In this document: positions 36,740-48,689 of the stretch, in pieces
Layout: every line of letters begins with the position of its first letter
Numbering within the stretch: the first letter of the stretch is position 1
From: Oxytricha trifallax
Lineage: Eukaryota; Ciliophora; Spirotrichea; Sporadotrichida; Oxytrichidae
Direction of reading: 5' to 3'
Length of the DNA stretch: 64,000 nt
NCBI GenBank assembly: GCA_000711775.1
Contig: ARYC01017590.1
Coordinates: forward strand, 1-64,000
Notes under the pieces: generated by a model
What the model saw: only the letters and a program-made list of their open reading frames with translations
Databases searched by the model: none
Told to the model about the DNA's origin: nothing
Position numbers and translations under genes: made by a program

Positions 36740-38839
36740 TCAATTAAGCTTATTTACTTTAACTTCTTCTAAGCTTCTTGGAGAAGTGTTGTTTCCCAAT
36801 GCAGTTTTAAAATCTATATTTGAGTGAATCTCATTCCCACTGACCGTATTAAATATATTTACAGTGTTGCCGCCTCTCTAACTAAACACTTCACCTTAGG
36901 GTTTTATCAAGCTAGGCCTGTTAGAGCTCATACCACCTGAAATAGTGCTTAGATTTAAACCTGCATCCCTAGTCATAAAGTTTTTCACTCCACCAAAAAG
37001 CTTTTTCTTCAGTTCATCAGCAGAGAATTTGTTCTTTACTAATGGCTAGAGATTGGCTTAGAAAGGCAAGACTTTCTTCCAGAAGGTATTTTGGCTTCTT
37101 AAGAGTTGCAAACGCTATATCTCATCTTTGGACACGTTTAACATAGTGAAAAGTATGCTCTCCATAGGCCCTATTTATTTCATGCTATTTTAAGCCAGAT
37201 ATTCAAGGTATTTTACAAAGACGTTTTTAATGTACTCAACGTTGTTAATTTAGTTGCTTGCAGTCGCATCTGTAGCTACTATTGATGCTCTATTTTTATA
37301 AATTTAATTGTCTATACTCTTTAGTAGAGAGCTATTATCTATACTTCGACCTGTTAACGATTAATTTGTTAATGATTGTGTCAAACTTATGCTGGGACTT
37401 TCATCCCACTCATTAATTGGATCTTCAAGTTCCAAATCCTTCTCTAATTCTTACAAACGATGTATTTCATCGTCTTTTAATTAACCTATTTTGAAGATTT
37501 CCTCTTAAGTTAGATTTGCTTGTGTCCTCAAGTATGACTCTAATTTTGAAATTACCAATTTGATTTTTGATATTTGAACATCTTTCTTGATTATTATATA
37601 AAAATTAAAAAACATATTAAAATGTTGTTTCATTTATTGGTATTAAATCAATAGCAAATTCCTTGCCTTGAGCTTGTTCTATTCAATTTATTCAAGTAAT
37701 TCATTTTTAATCTATTCGAATTCTGCACAACGACTCTTTAGTATAACAACTTCATCCAATGATTCATCTACAAAATCATTATTCACAGAGTAACTCTTCA
37801 GGTTAGTCTCACTCTATCGCTTTTCACTATAACCATTCTTTGAACTGTTATCCTCATTCAATTAATCACTGATAAATTGATTTTGCTTTAAATTATTGCT
37901 CTCTTCTATAGCTTGAATAGTTTGGTTGGCAAGTTGAAGTTTCTCATTAAGTTCAAGTATTTTATTGGTTTTATCTGAGAGCTATTACTTCAAAGTTTGA
38001 ATCTCCTCTACTTCAGTTGTTAAGGTTTATGAGCTATCATTAGATTTGGTAGCTTTGATTACCTACAAAAGCTATTTGCCTTTCATTTCTGTGAACTCAT
38101 TTGAGATTTATCTGAGACTATTCAATTGATCTTCCTTTTCTCTGATTAAATCTTCGAGTCCCTCAATCTTTTTCTCTGCATCTTTTAACTTCCCAGATAC
38201 TGCTGTCGCCTGCAGACTCTAAACCTTTTACTACTCTTGTTTGTACATTGTAGTTAAATCTACTATTTTACGTTTCAAGTTCTCATTTTCTTCTTTGAAT
38301 AATGGGAGAAGCTCATCACTATTTTATTTCTATTGCTATTATTTGCCACTGCCCATATTATTCATTTAAGAAAGTTCTTATAGTTATACAGCCTAGAGTT
38401 CAGCATGTGTCCTGATAAGTGTGTCTAAATCCATCAGTAATTTCCCCTCTTTATCAAAGACATTTGGTACTTTAATTGCTGGTATAGCATACATTATGAA
38501 ATCAGCCATTATGCTTTTCTCTTTCTATAGATCTTTGGCTTATTTCACCTTCTCTTTGAACCTGTCCTCTAACTTTTTTTTAAACAACTCCATTTTCTTA
38601 AGTTCTGCACTCTGAGTTTTCAAAGTTATCAATAATGACTCCTTTGAAACCTCTTGGTCAGACTTTTGCTAAATCTGTGAAGCTTCCTGTTATTAAGAAT
38701 TAGCAGAGGGTGTCTTGGATTCTTCTTAGTCATTTGGTAAGGGGAAGCTAGTCGAGTCTTGCTTGTTTAAATTTAGGGGAGTGGTATTATTGGAATCTAG
38801 AGATTACTCTTCAATTTACTGAGTTGTGCTGTCAGACAT
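36740..38839 (-). CDS. Golgin-like coiled-coil protein with GRIP domain
   Basis: Starts MSDSTTQQIEEQSLDSNN. Long heptad-rich rod (for example KKIEGLEDLIREKEDQLNSL and TNKILELNEKLQLANQ). Near residues 500-550 of the somatic protein sits NVEYIKNVFVKYLEYLAQNS followed by MESILFTMLNVSKDEIQRL, which fits the GRIP domain that binds Arl1-GTP on trans-Golgi membranes. About 130 polar residues follow, whereas GRIP is usually near the very end. A pointer-flanked 81-base insert (37591-37671) keeps frame; without it the protein is 672 residues. Confidence 0.78.
37591..37671. other. In-frame IES in GRIP gene (pointer CTTGA, 81 bp)
   Basis: CTTGA at 37586-37590 and 37667-37671. The insert is 81 bases, lacks TGA, and encodes a hydrophobic stretch (HFNMFFNFYIII) out of place in a coiled-coil rod. 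Removal joins EQNKLK to KDVQISKIK. Confidence 0.7.
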
Positions 38840-38981
38840 TACTCTATTTAAATTTTAATTAATAATACTTGTTCTATTGACAAAATTTTAGTGTAATGAT
38901 AGTAAATGCTGTTAATTTTCTATTTTTATAAGTATTTTAACGTTAAATTCCAAAATACCAGTATTTACTAAAGTTTCACTA

Positions 38982-39353
38982 TCAATAATATTGATTCTAT
39001 TAATTTCTAAAGCTATCCATATTACCACTCATTTAACTCTAGTTATGATAATTTGAGTATTATTACTAAGCACTGCCGATATACTGCTGCTAATTATCTT
39101 AATAGCTCCTGCTTGGTGTTGAGTGAACCGAATTCTAGAAACTCTATTGATATCCATTAACCTATTAACTCTAGGATTGAATATAATTAGCATTGTATTA
39201 TTAGGGATTTGAGCTGTTTTTGTAGAAGGCGCTTTAATTTTAAGAGCCAGTGTTGTAAATTGTACTAGGCATAGGCTAAGGGTTTGGGGGTTGAAATTAA
39301 AATTAGGGATGCTGAAATTCACTGTTATTTATTCTGGAGTATGATGCGTTCAT
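38982..39353 (-). CDS. Gln/Asn/Ser/Tyr-rich prion-like segment
   Basis: 123 codons from MNASYSRINNSEFQHPQ to a TGA, about half Q, N, S and Y (for example NQQQYIGSAQQQYSNYHNQS). Compared with the opposite-strand frame, this one is the only one with such bias. It may be the C-terminal part of the gene at 39830-40541: both carry GTTTTAAA and a join there stays in frame. No family known. Confidence 0.55.
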
Positions 39354-39829
39354 ATTCAAATCATGAATACTTAAAACCAAAAATTTAAAACAATTACGCA
39401 ACTATTCAAAAGATTTATTTTAATGTTTTTTTTCTTCATGATTATTTTCTATAACAAAAATAATAAGGAAAATATTTATAAATATGGGTTAATCAATCTA
39501 AAAAATATTTTTTAATTTATATCTATAATATATTATGCTTTACCTTTTTTTACAGTAAATTGCAATTCAAATACATTAAATGGAAGGAATTTTTTAAAAT
39601 CTAAATAACAATTATGATTTTAATTAGAATTGCAAAATACATTTAAACAAATTCTAGAATTTTATAATCTTGGAATTTATTTATATACTTAAAAAGTATT
39701 AAGCTTTATAAAATTCTCCTATTGTATATTTATTGGAGTTCGATCATCAAGAAATATTTTGTATTTTAAGTATATTTAGAAGAAAAAAATTAGCTATAAA
39801 TATAATATAACGACAAACAATTAATAACT
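39354..39829. other. AT-rich insert between two Gln-rich segments
   Basis: About 475 bases with no coding signal. If the segments on either side belong to one gene (shared GTTTTAAA), most of this is an IES. Confidence 0.4.
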
Positions 39830-40541
39830 TCAGGTTTTAAAACTCTATTGGTGCTAGAAGCTTTAATTTTGAATGGGAGTGAATTAATTTGACATTTATG
39901 AGTGGGATCTCTCCTCTTCAAGTTTAGCTTATAAGTAAAAAGGGTTTTACTTGTATGATGAACTATTCAAATTTGGTTAATTGAATCCTGCACTATGATG
40001 ATTTTACTAAGTATTATTGTTACTCTCTGAAATTTGATAAGGCTATATGTTACTTCGGATCTGCTGTTGACTATTTGGAGGATTAAAGCTATTTCTATCC
40101 ATTGCAAAGACCACCTGATTATTATATTAGTCCTAGTGGTGATTGTTTTGAAAGCTGTCATTTTAATTTCTGTTGAGCTGCTTCTCAAAATATGAATTAG
40201 CCTTTTTGCTAGTTGATTCTGGGACGCTTCTCTCACTGTGCTGAGATTAATTTAGCATCACAGACTCCTAAGCCTTTTATTCATATTCTATTTCGTCGAT
40301 GATATTGAATAAACTGTCATCGTAGTGCTGCTAATTCTACTGCTGAGTTGAGGTGGAATTGAAAGCTTGGGGGTTTTAGAGGTTTAGAGTGTTTTACTGA
40401 TGCAGAGTCTGGGTGGAGAGGATGTTTGAAGAAGATGGGAACCCACTAAGCAGGTTTGGGTTGCTCAGGGATGATTTAAAAGATGAAGGAGGCTGGTGAC
40501 TCAATCTATTTGGATTGGTTTGCGAACTTAAGAATGTCTAT
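39830..40541 (-). CDS. Gln/Asn/Ser-rich coding segment, N-terminus missing
   Basis: About 235 codons rich in Q, N, S and P, reading LSSQTNPNRLSHQPPSSFKS at the upstream end, an acidic patch (FNIIDEIEYEQK), and QNPFYLQAKLEEERSHS near the TGA at 39830. There is no in-frame ATG upstream before AT-rich noise, so the first segment of the gene is elsewhere or outside the window. No domain recognised. Confidence 0.55.
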
Positions 40542-40634
40542 TATTAAAATATTAAATTTAAAATAATGCATTATATAATTATTTTTTTCAATTTAATATT
40601 ATAATTTTATATTTTAAATTTAAAAATAGCTTGT

Positions 40635-43600
40635 TCAAATAAACTCCACTAAAAATTTTACATATAAATAAATAATTTTTAAAAGAGATATATTCTACCA
40701 ATATTACTGTTGGAGTGATGATTTTTAAAGTGGGTTATATTCTGATCTCTAATTCAATGAATACACCAAATCATCATCTTCATCTGACATTGGATCAGAA
40801 TGTGGAATAAATTACGGTTAAAGATTGGCTCTTGAACTTTACAAATTAGTAATACTTAACGCCTGCGACTAGTTCAATTAATTTTTATCTGTAGCTCTGC
40901 CATCTTTTTAGCTGTGCAGAATCTAAGTTTACTGTTAAATTAGTTGTTTATAAAACGAGCCACTTCTTGCTTTTTGTTAATCCGTGGACTATAAAGATTA
41001 ACTTTCTGATTATTAAAATCTACCAGTTCTGATTTCTTGATCATCATCCTCTATAGATCGCTTGCTTTAACTTTCGTTCTTGTTGGTAAACCTAGATTAA
41101 ATTTCCTTGAAAATTTGCATTTTCTATGATAGAATTTCGTCTCTCTTGCTTAATGATTCTGGTTCTGGAGGTACTTATTTGGTTGGTCTGGGTGTAGACT
41201 GAACACTGTCACTTCCATCTTCCTCTTCATCGTATTATTTGAGCTCACTCTAAGCTTTCTGCATTAATTTTGCCATCTTGTCTTGATCAATTTAAAGAGC
41301 TTTAATGCTAGATGACTACTTTAACATACTTGTTTACTATGGATTTGATTTTGCAATTGAACTGTTACCTCTGAATGAATTTAAGGTGCTTGATGGTTTT
41401 AAAGGTTTCTTGCTAGAGTTTGTTATAACTAAAAATTACTATATAGAAATGAGATTATGCATTATATTTTTGACTGCAAAAGCGAGTTAGTTATCTCTAA
41501 GTTCTTAGCAAGCTAATCTTACAAAGCATAAAGGTCATCAATTTTCATTTCTTATAAGTCTTCTCTATCAATGGAGTTAGTCTACAATGAAGCTTGATTT
41601 CTTGCGTTAATTTTGGAATTCGATTGCTGCTACTTATGTGGATTTTATCTCAAATGAGGGATGGTTGGCTTAACTTTTGATTCTTGCATTTTAGAAGTTT
41701 GAGATTATTACTTCCACCAGTTTTATTCGATAGATTCATCGTGATCACTATCTTCCTATAGTTAAATAAGTTTTTAATGCTTTTGGCTACTGTTATTAGT
41801 ATCAAATTAATGCTCTTCGCTATCTTCATCATGGGACAGAACTCTCTGATTTTTAGGCTTTTGTTTACTTTACGACTTATCTGGAGTAATTTTAAGGTGT
41901 TTTAAGCTAGATGTCAGTTTATTTATCTCATTCTTTAAGTCTGAAATCTCTTTCAAGGTGTTTACTGTTTGGTCGTTTAGACTAGTACTCATCTCACTTT
42001 ACTTTATTATAATACTACTTTAGTGCTGTTTATGCTAAGATTAGAGCTGTTATGAGAGGAATGTCTGCCTGTGTTCCATGTCTTATTGAACGCTTTAATT
42101 GTGTTTGTTTTATGTTTCAATTAGCAGACTTAACTGCTTGTTCTTTTCTTCTTTTTCAAGCAAAAGTTCCTTCTTTTATCTCTCCACTTCTATTTCTCTT
42201 CTCTTGAGCTCATCCTTAACTTTTTAAAGTTCTTCTTCCCTTTTTAACTTATCTCTTTCAACTTTTTGTGATTCAGACTTTAATTGTTGAAGCATCTAGA
42301 GTGATTAACTGAACTTATCTTTCATTTGATCCCTCTCATCTTCATAAAGAACTGACATCTATTCAAGTTCTTATAATCTCTTGCTCATCTCAAGCTTTTC
42401 CTGCTCGTATTTTTTTGCATATTCTTACTTTTGCTTTGATTCAATTGCTAATTTCTTGACAAGCTCGCCTATCTTTGCTTTGTCCTCAGGGCATAAATCT
42501 GTAAGTCTTGCTCCTTATGAGACACTTCTTTCATGAGTTTAATTCATGGTTTTTAGTGGTTTTACGTTTTCTTTAGAAACCTTACCGTATTTCCCTCTTA
42601 AATTTTAATTTTATACAATTGATTGCAGTTTTTTCGAAGTCGAAGTCTTCCCAAGGTCTCTATCTGTATTTGCGGGGGATTAGTCTCTTTTTAAGGTATC
42701 TCTTGACTGTGACCTTTCAACAGACTTATTTTATTGTTTATTGCTTCTTAAGTTAGATATCTTAGTCACTTTAGAATTTGAAGTGTCTCTATGAGGAGAA
42801 TTGGATAATGAATTCAATTGTCTATCATTGGAAGCGTGATTATTTCTTTGAGAGTCTAGCTAATCAAATTAGTCAACCTCCTAAAAATTATAGCTTGTTT
42901 ATACTTTCTTTCCTCCCTTCAAAGATTCAGTTGAATTTCTAAGAATGTAGGATTCAAGATCTTTTGAAGCATTCTTTGATTTATTTAAAGTCACTTGTTT
43001 AAAAGGTGATGAAGTTCTAAATGGAGCTTTGAAAGATTAGCTTTATTATTGCGGTGGCATAGACTTTTGACTTTTCATATTGTTTCTCGATTAAATTTAA
43101 ATTTGAAATAAATGATTTATAGATAATTCACATTAAACACTCCACATATTATTTCAAATTTAACATCTATCAACTCTAAGATGTACCTCGCCACATTTAA
43201 TTTCCATAAGACCTTAAACCCAACTTTTGACAGTCTCAGTTTCTTCAACTCGATTAAGTTTATCTTTAAAAATTTCCATTTGTCTTTAGGTCTCATGATA
43301 CCCATCTTCAATTCTTATCTCAGACTTCTAGATTTGATTTTCACAGTCAACTCTAAACTTATTGAAAGCTAATGTCATATTTTTCTCTAATCTATCGAAC
43401 ATGGCATCAATTTAATCCTCTTTCTTGCTCTGCTCTTTCATGAGCTTCGTAAATTATGCTTGAAACTTTCTGTTATTTTAGTCAACTTATAAAGCCAAAT
43501 CGTGTGACCTTTGAAACTGCTAATGTTGTGAGTTAATAATCAGCTTAAATGCTTAAATAACAGGGTGTGCAATGTTCTTCCAAGTGTCTGGAGCGATTTA

Positions 43601-43947
43601 AAGCAGTGGAGTAATGCCTAATTTTTCCATTTATTCTTACATGAACTATTGTTAGTCATCTGGCTATATGTGAATCGAACCGTTTTAGCCAAATGTACCA
43701 TTCATTGATTCACCATCAATAGAGTCTATGTCGAGAGCTAAACCATCTAAAATAGAATTTCTATGTGAGGTTACAGCTGAGGTTTTTGCAGCTAAGTGAT
43801 TTTTGTTTTGTTTTGCTAATTCAGCCATTTTCTAAGGATTCCTATAAAAGATTATAAGCAAAATAGTCTAACTTACATGTTCTAAATCATTTCAGGTCTA
43901 TCACGACCACGGTTATTACCCGAGTTATTATTGTCATTATTATTCAT
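40635..43947 (-). CDS. Large coiled-coil protein (1048 aa after IES removal)
   Basis: Begins with an Asn-rich start (MNNNDNNNSGNNRGRDRPEM), a 35-base intron (43842-43876), then a helical region (DAMFDRLEKNMTLAFNKFRV; RQMEIFKDKLNRVEETE). After a 63-base IES come a Ser-rich linker and a long rod of Lys/Glu/Gln heptads (KVERDKLKREEELQKVKDELK). After a 68-base IES the C-terminus is acidic and ends near PMSDEDDDLVYSLNQRSE before a TGA at 40635. Removing the three inserts gives exactly 1049 codons. No family recognised; probably a cytoskeletal or centrosomal-type structural protein. Confidence 0.78.
41421..41488. other. IES in coiled-coil gene (pointer GAGTT, 68 bp)
   Basis: GAGTT at 41416-41420 and 41484-41488. 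Removal joins NLEITNS to SKKPLKPSSTLNSF in frame. Confidence 0.8.
43101..43163. other. IES in coiled-coil gene (pointer AAATTTAA, 63 bp)
   Basis: AAATTTAA at 43093-43100 and 43156-43163. The insert contains an in-frame TGA; removal joins VDRCQIQ to SRNNMKSQKS. Confidence 0.78.
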
Positions 43948-44016
43948 CTTGAATTTTTATTATTTTATTTTTCTTCCAATAATTATCCATCAATAAAGCT
44001 CTGTTTTGTAATTTTA

Positions 44017-44584
44017 TTTCTGATATCTTTCGGGGAGTCACATTTAGTAGTACAGATATAAAAGACTACGATAGATTTAAACGGATAGAATTATACAAAA
44101 AGTAAACTGATACTTAAATTTCTAGATGGGCCAAGAGCTTAAGAGTCTTTGTAAGTTTAATATAACATATTAACTTTTTCTCTATAGCACATTCTTACCA
44201 AATATCAAAGAAATAAAAATAGGTAGAATGAGTGACTGTGACATCAAAATTACTGATAATGGTCTATCGAGATATCAATGCTCGTAAGTATTTATAATTT
44301 TAAAATCATAATATAGAATAAAATACAAAAATGATGCTTCACAAAATTGGGTGCTTTATGATGGTCTTGGTCCTCATAAGAGAAGCACGAATGGAACATG
44401 GGTTTATGTAGATGATTAATTCAGAATATACGATTAAATGGTTTTTAGATCATGCAATTATCTCTTTCAGTGCAGACTAAATGAGCCAGACTTAGATAAG
44501 TTAGAAGATAACAATAACAACATATTTTTCCAATTCTAATAAATGAATAATAATGAGAACTTGCTTAGAACTATGCAGAATTGA
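44017..44584 (+). CDS. FHA-domain protein, second (C-terminal) segment of a scrambled gene
   Basis: Starts at the pointer TTTCTGATATCTTTC (44017-44031), which also ends the segment at 49510-50325. Two short GT..AG introns (44151-44187, 44284-44316) are removed. The protein reads GESHLVVQIQKTTIDLNGQN, then EIKIGRMSDCDIKITDNGLSRYQCS, WVLYDG and STNGTWVYVDDQ: a forkhead-associated domain with the Gly-Arg, Ser-Arg and Asn-Gly-Thr phosphopeptide-binding residues. It ends RTMQN at a TGA. Alone it has no start codon; joined to the distant segment the gene has 433 codons. FHA domains bind phosphothreonine; the partner is unknown. Confidence 0.88.
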
Positions 44585-44877
44585 TAATGAAGCGTCTGAT
44601 CATTATAAAATTTCAATAAATTTTTGTAAATAACTTATAAAGCTAATGCTTAAATTCTAAGCGTTAATTAATTTTAATTTCATAATTAAGTCATGAATTG
44701 GGTTTTATGTTATAAGCATCATATGTAATGTTCAATTGTAAATTTGCTCTTTTACTCAAATTATTCTAGTTCCTTCTTTATTTGCTTTTATTTTTCTTTT
44801 TTAGTTTCTTTCTGGATATCATTAAGTCTTCAATTCTGTCTTAATTTTCGAATCTCTAAGTTTGTTATATTTGTCCA

Positions 44878-47466
44878 TCAAATGTATGATTTATTCCAAA
44901 ATCTGAATTAAGATTGTTTTGCATCAAACTAGCAACATTATATCCTGTGTTTTATTTTACAAGATTTACGCTCTAACTATAATTAATAAACCATAAAATT
45001 TGCTAATAAAATCTTTGAAACTGTTATAACATCTTGATTCTTTTTCCCTTTCGCATGTCGCCTAGATTTAGCAATACCTCCAATGCTAGTTTTAACTTAG
45101 CCTAAACTAGCTGTTTAAAGTAATTCTTAAGAGTTATTCCTAGATTCGATAAATTTCAGGTAGTCAACAGATTAACCAAGCTATCTTGGAACACTTTGAT
45201 GCTGTCCTTTGAGCCACTAGTTGAACTATTTACTGACTTTTTGATAATCTTGCTTTCCTTTCTAAATGCGTGAATCCAATGATTATTTCTGTAGACTCCA
45301 TCTCTGAATTTTCTTGTCAATTAATTAGCTTTGCATGTTGAAGTAGTTCAAGGCTCTTTTTGAGTTTTAATCCAAACTCATATCTTAATTGAATATCCTA
45401 GACTGAGAAACCTAAAGACTGCCTTGACTATTTTAGCTTAATTTGTTCAACTCTTTACTTTGAATTGCTGCTGGAAGTTTTAAAGAGACTTTGGATTTGC
45501 TATTTAGCTTATTTTTAGATACTTAGTTGTTTTAAACGTCAAAATTAGCGATTCTTTCAACACTTCTTTAAGTTACTCCAATTACATTATTTCTGAATTG
45601 AAAATCTGAAGTCTAACTCAAGCTTATTTTGTTCTAAGAATTATTGAATTCAGTTCTTCTGAATTATATCTGTTTAGGAGTAAATTCGTTGTTATTTTAA
45701 CTACTTGTTTGATTATCTTCGTTTGAATCTACTGATCTGGATTAGTGTGAGTGCTCATACCTTGAATATCTTGAATAAGTTTTGCTTAATTTGTCCTAAC
45801 GAGGGAGTTACAGCTATATTTTAGAAACTGGAGTTTGCTTTATTTTCTAGATAAAATTGTCAAAAGTGTCTGTCTAAGTTGAAATCATGCTGATGTCTTT
45901 TTTCATGGTTTGATAAACTAATTAGCAAGCAATAAGTTATTTTGATAACTTCCCTTATTAAATTTCCCTGTAAAGTTTACTTTTTATCAAATTATATCAA
46001 TCTCTTATGAAACTTATCCAAGGGAACAGCGTTTTCCTTTTATAATGTTTGCTGCTTATTAAAAATCCATTTTCTTAAGGATATTCTTATCCTTTCCATC
46101 CCATTCATGCTATCTTGCAACTTTTTTTAATCTCTCTCGTTCTACTCCATCTTAAATATAATAAAAGTATTGCTATAAAGACTTTTTCAGAGACTCAGAT
46201 TTTTCCTCAATTATTTTATGCAATTTTTCATACTTTGGAAATGACAATATTTACTTGGCTAATGATCCCCATGTAGCTCTTTAACTATCTTATATTATAT
46301 AGATTTTGTAAATAAAAATTTATATTATGACAGTAGTTTATAAATCTTCAAAATCTACACATTGAGTGTATCCAAAATCAGGGTAGTAAGGCTTCTTCAA
46401 ATCACTCAAACCTTAATCAAGTTTTATATCCTCAACTCTTGGTAAACTCATTTAATTTTTCCTTTTGCTTTAAATTGATTTTTTTATCTTATTTTACTCA
46501 AAATATTTGTCTTCGATTACTGGGAGCTCAGCTGCATATTTCTGACTTCCTATTTAATTGAAAATTGATTAATTATTTGATTGAATATTGAGTAAAAATT
46601 TAAATATTTACCAAGAATTAGAAATTAATCAAGTTTTTCTCTATAGTATTAAATTATATATTAACTAATTAAATAATTAAAACCGCACTCTAACCCAAAC
46701 GAGAGATCAATTTGAGTTAGAGTGCGATAGAGTATGAATTAAATTATATAATAAAAAATTAATTAAATATGACATGTTGTTTATTAGAGATTATATATAG
46801 ATTAATTATTAAATAATTTATTTATAATTTACAGTTTTTTAACTATTAAAATTGATAAAGTTTAAAAATCAAACATTATATAAGTATGATTTGTAATAAA
46901 ACAATATTAATAGTAAATTAAATATAAATGAAATGATGATTATTAAAAACAACATGTCATATTAAATTAATTTTTTATTATATAATTTAATTCATACTCT
47001 ATCGCACTCTAACTCAAATTGATCTCTCGTTTGGGTTAGAGTGCGGTTTTAATTATTTAATTAGTTAATATATAATTTAATACTATAGAGAAAAACTTGA
47101 TTAATTTCTAATTCTTGGTAAATATTTAAATTTTTACTCATTGAAGTATTTTGACTTACTTTACTTCAAACTGAATATTCCATCAGTGATGGTATTTCTA
47201 TGAAACCTCTGCTGCTTAATATCTAAATTGATACTTTTACTGAAACTATCACCTATTCCACCACTTATCGCCTTGTTAAAACTTATCTAATTAGTCAATC
47301 GTTTACTAAGTGATTGGAGTTTCTTGCTGGTACTGTGACTGCGAGGGGTGGTGTTTTATTATTCTGAGATGGATTTAGTCATATTTGAAGGGACATTGGA
47401 ATTTGTCTGTCTGTTACTTTATAATTCTTTCACCTGTGGAAGTGATAAAGCAATAGAAGCGTTCAT
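44878..47466 (-). CDS. Low-complexity Ser/Asn/Gln-rich protein, interrupted by a palindromic IES
   Basis: Starts MNASIALSLPQVKELQSNRQ. The frame runs to SKYFN, is cut by the 550-base palindrome (46590-47139), and resumes IQSNNQSIFNQIGSQKYAAELPVIEDKYFEQ once one ATT is kept. It continues through PYYPDFGYTQCVDFEDL, a helical part (KYEKLHKIIEEKSESLKK) and a long Ser/Asn/Lys/Gln-rich region to a TGA at 44878. Two further interruptions around 46300 and 46000-45900 are implied by frame changes but their pointers are not resolved; a Lys-rich frame near 44720-44870 may be the real tail. No family recognised. Confidence 0.68.
46590..47139. other. Palindromic IES/foldback element, 194-bp near-perfect arms
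   Basis: Left arm 46590-46782 and right arm ~46947-47139 are reverse complements with about one mismatch; the central loop is ~165 bases. Within each arm CGCACTCTAAC and GTTAGAGTGCG form a further hairpin. It is flanked by ATT on both sides (46587-46589, 47140-47142). Removing the element plus one ATT gives a continuous reading frame in the host gene, so it is eliminated DNA. No coding frame inside. Confidence 0.9.
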
Positions 47467-48132
47467 ATTATTAAAAAAATACAATTGATTATAAAATATA
47501 AAAAAAGTGGGTAGTTTGTATAATTATATATTGAGTATATAGATCTTATTTAAATTTTAAGCATCTAGTTAATTTTACTAGCATCGTATAATAAAATGTC
47601 AAATATAAAACTGTTTCTTCTTTTTATTTATATTGACAAAATCTATTTTTAAATTTGGTAAAAAAAACTTATATTTACCAGCAATTTTAAAAATATTAAC
47701 TTTTATTTGTTTTTTAAAGTCAATTTTCTCCCAATAAAATTGCTGTTATTCAGGTTTTATCTTTTATAAAGCAATTTATTCCTAGGTGTTGACTAGTTCT
47801 ATTATTCATCATCTTATTATTGTTAAGAATTTCCAGATTCATTCTTTTGCATTATAAACGATAATTGTTTGGTTTGAGAAGGCAAAACTGATGAGTTTTA
47901 AATTGAAGTATTTGAGTCTTTCATTAATAAAATGATGTAATATTTTATTATAAAATTAAAATTCTTTTAACTTTAATTAATTTACAATATTATAATTTCA
48001 CTAAATATTATAATTATTTTATTACCATTATCTATATAAATAATTTAATGCATTTGATAAGAGCATAAGTATGCCAAAGAAAAAAATAAAATTCTTGATT
48101 AATAATTATATAAATATTTTGAACAGTAAAAC
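47467..48132. other. AT-rich spacer with one short coding-like stretch
   Basis: Mostly featureless. On the minus strand 47838 down to 47749 reads MNLEILNNNKMMNNRTSQ and stops at a TGA after 30 codons; it could be a stray gene segment. It shares AATAATAGA with the upstream edge of the Gln-rich segment at 40541, but a join there does not keep frame. Confidence 0.35.
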
Positions 48133-48689
48133 ATGAAACAAATCTCTATGAAATTATATCAATCTATGGGATCATAAATTCAACTATTCCTAATATTTAT
48201 TGTAACAAACCTCCTGACCCCAACCTTAGCAGATAAATGCACTGCCAACTCAGAGTGCTTCTACGAATGCTGTGACATGGATACCAATCAGTGCATCTAT
48301 CGCCCTTCAAAAATAGATTGTGTGGGTAATATTAGTTCGTCTCAACTTTATGCTATTGTATTCGGCAGTATTGTCTTTGGGCTTTTGTCAATAATTGGAC
48401 TTATCTTTGCTATTATAAAACTTGCTAGATATTTCAAAGTCAAAAGGTTTTTAATTATTAATACATTATATTATATGATATATTTAATAGTTATATCATA
48501 TTATATTTATTAAGGTTTAATGCTGCTAAGAAGATCTATGAGGATAAATAAAGATTACTATCACAAATGTAATAAGTCATTTAAAAGCATATTAGTGTAA
48601 TAAAATAGGAATAATCATGTAAAATGTTTATTTTGCAATAATAAAAGAGCAATACAGCTTAGCTATATAAAACTTTGGAGATTAAATGA
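48133..48689 (+). CDS. Small secreted/type I membrane protein with Cys-rich ectodomain
   Basis: 162 residues after removal of a 68-base IES. The N-terminus has a signal-peptide-like helix (QLFLIFIVTNLLTPTLA), then a short Cys-rich module (CTANSECFYECCDMDTNQC...C), a transmembrane helix (YAIVFGSIVFGLLSIIGLIFAI) and a cytoplasmic helical tail (NAAKKIYEDKQRLLSQMQQV). The Cys spacing resembles small disulfide-rich or EGF-like modules but I cannot name a family. It lies between the two halves of the scrambled FHA gene. Confidence 0.75.
48451..48518. other. IES in membrane-protein gene (pointer AAGGTTT, 68 bp)
   Basis: AAGGTTT at 48444-48450 and 48512-48518. Removal joins YFKVKRF to NAAKKIYEDK; the total then is 163 codons. 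Confidence 0.82.

Noticed and set aside
39029..39322. 97-codon minus-strand frame without TAA/TAG
   Set aside because: An alternative frame over the same bases is open with the ciliate code and has the Q/N/S/Y bias typical of neighbouring genes, so that one was called.
39967..40236. 89-codon minus-strand frame beginning MREASQNQ
   Set aside because: Shadow of the Gln/Asn-rich segment in another frame.
47749..47838. Start segment for the Gln-rich gene at 40541, linked by AATAATAGA
   Set aside because: The nine-base match exists but the join is out of frame with the Gln-rich reading.
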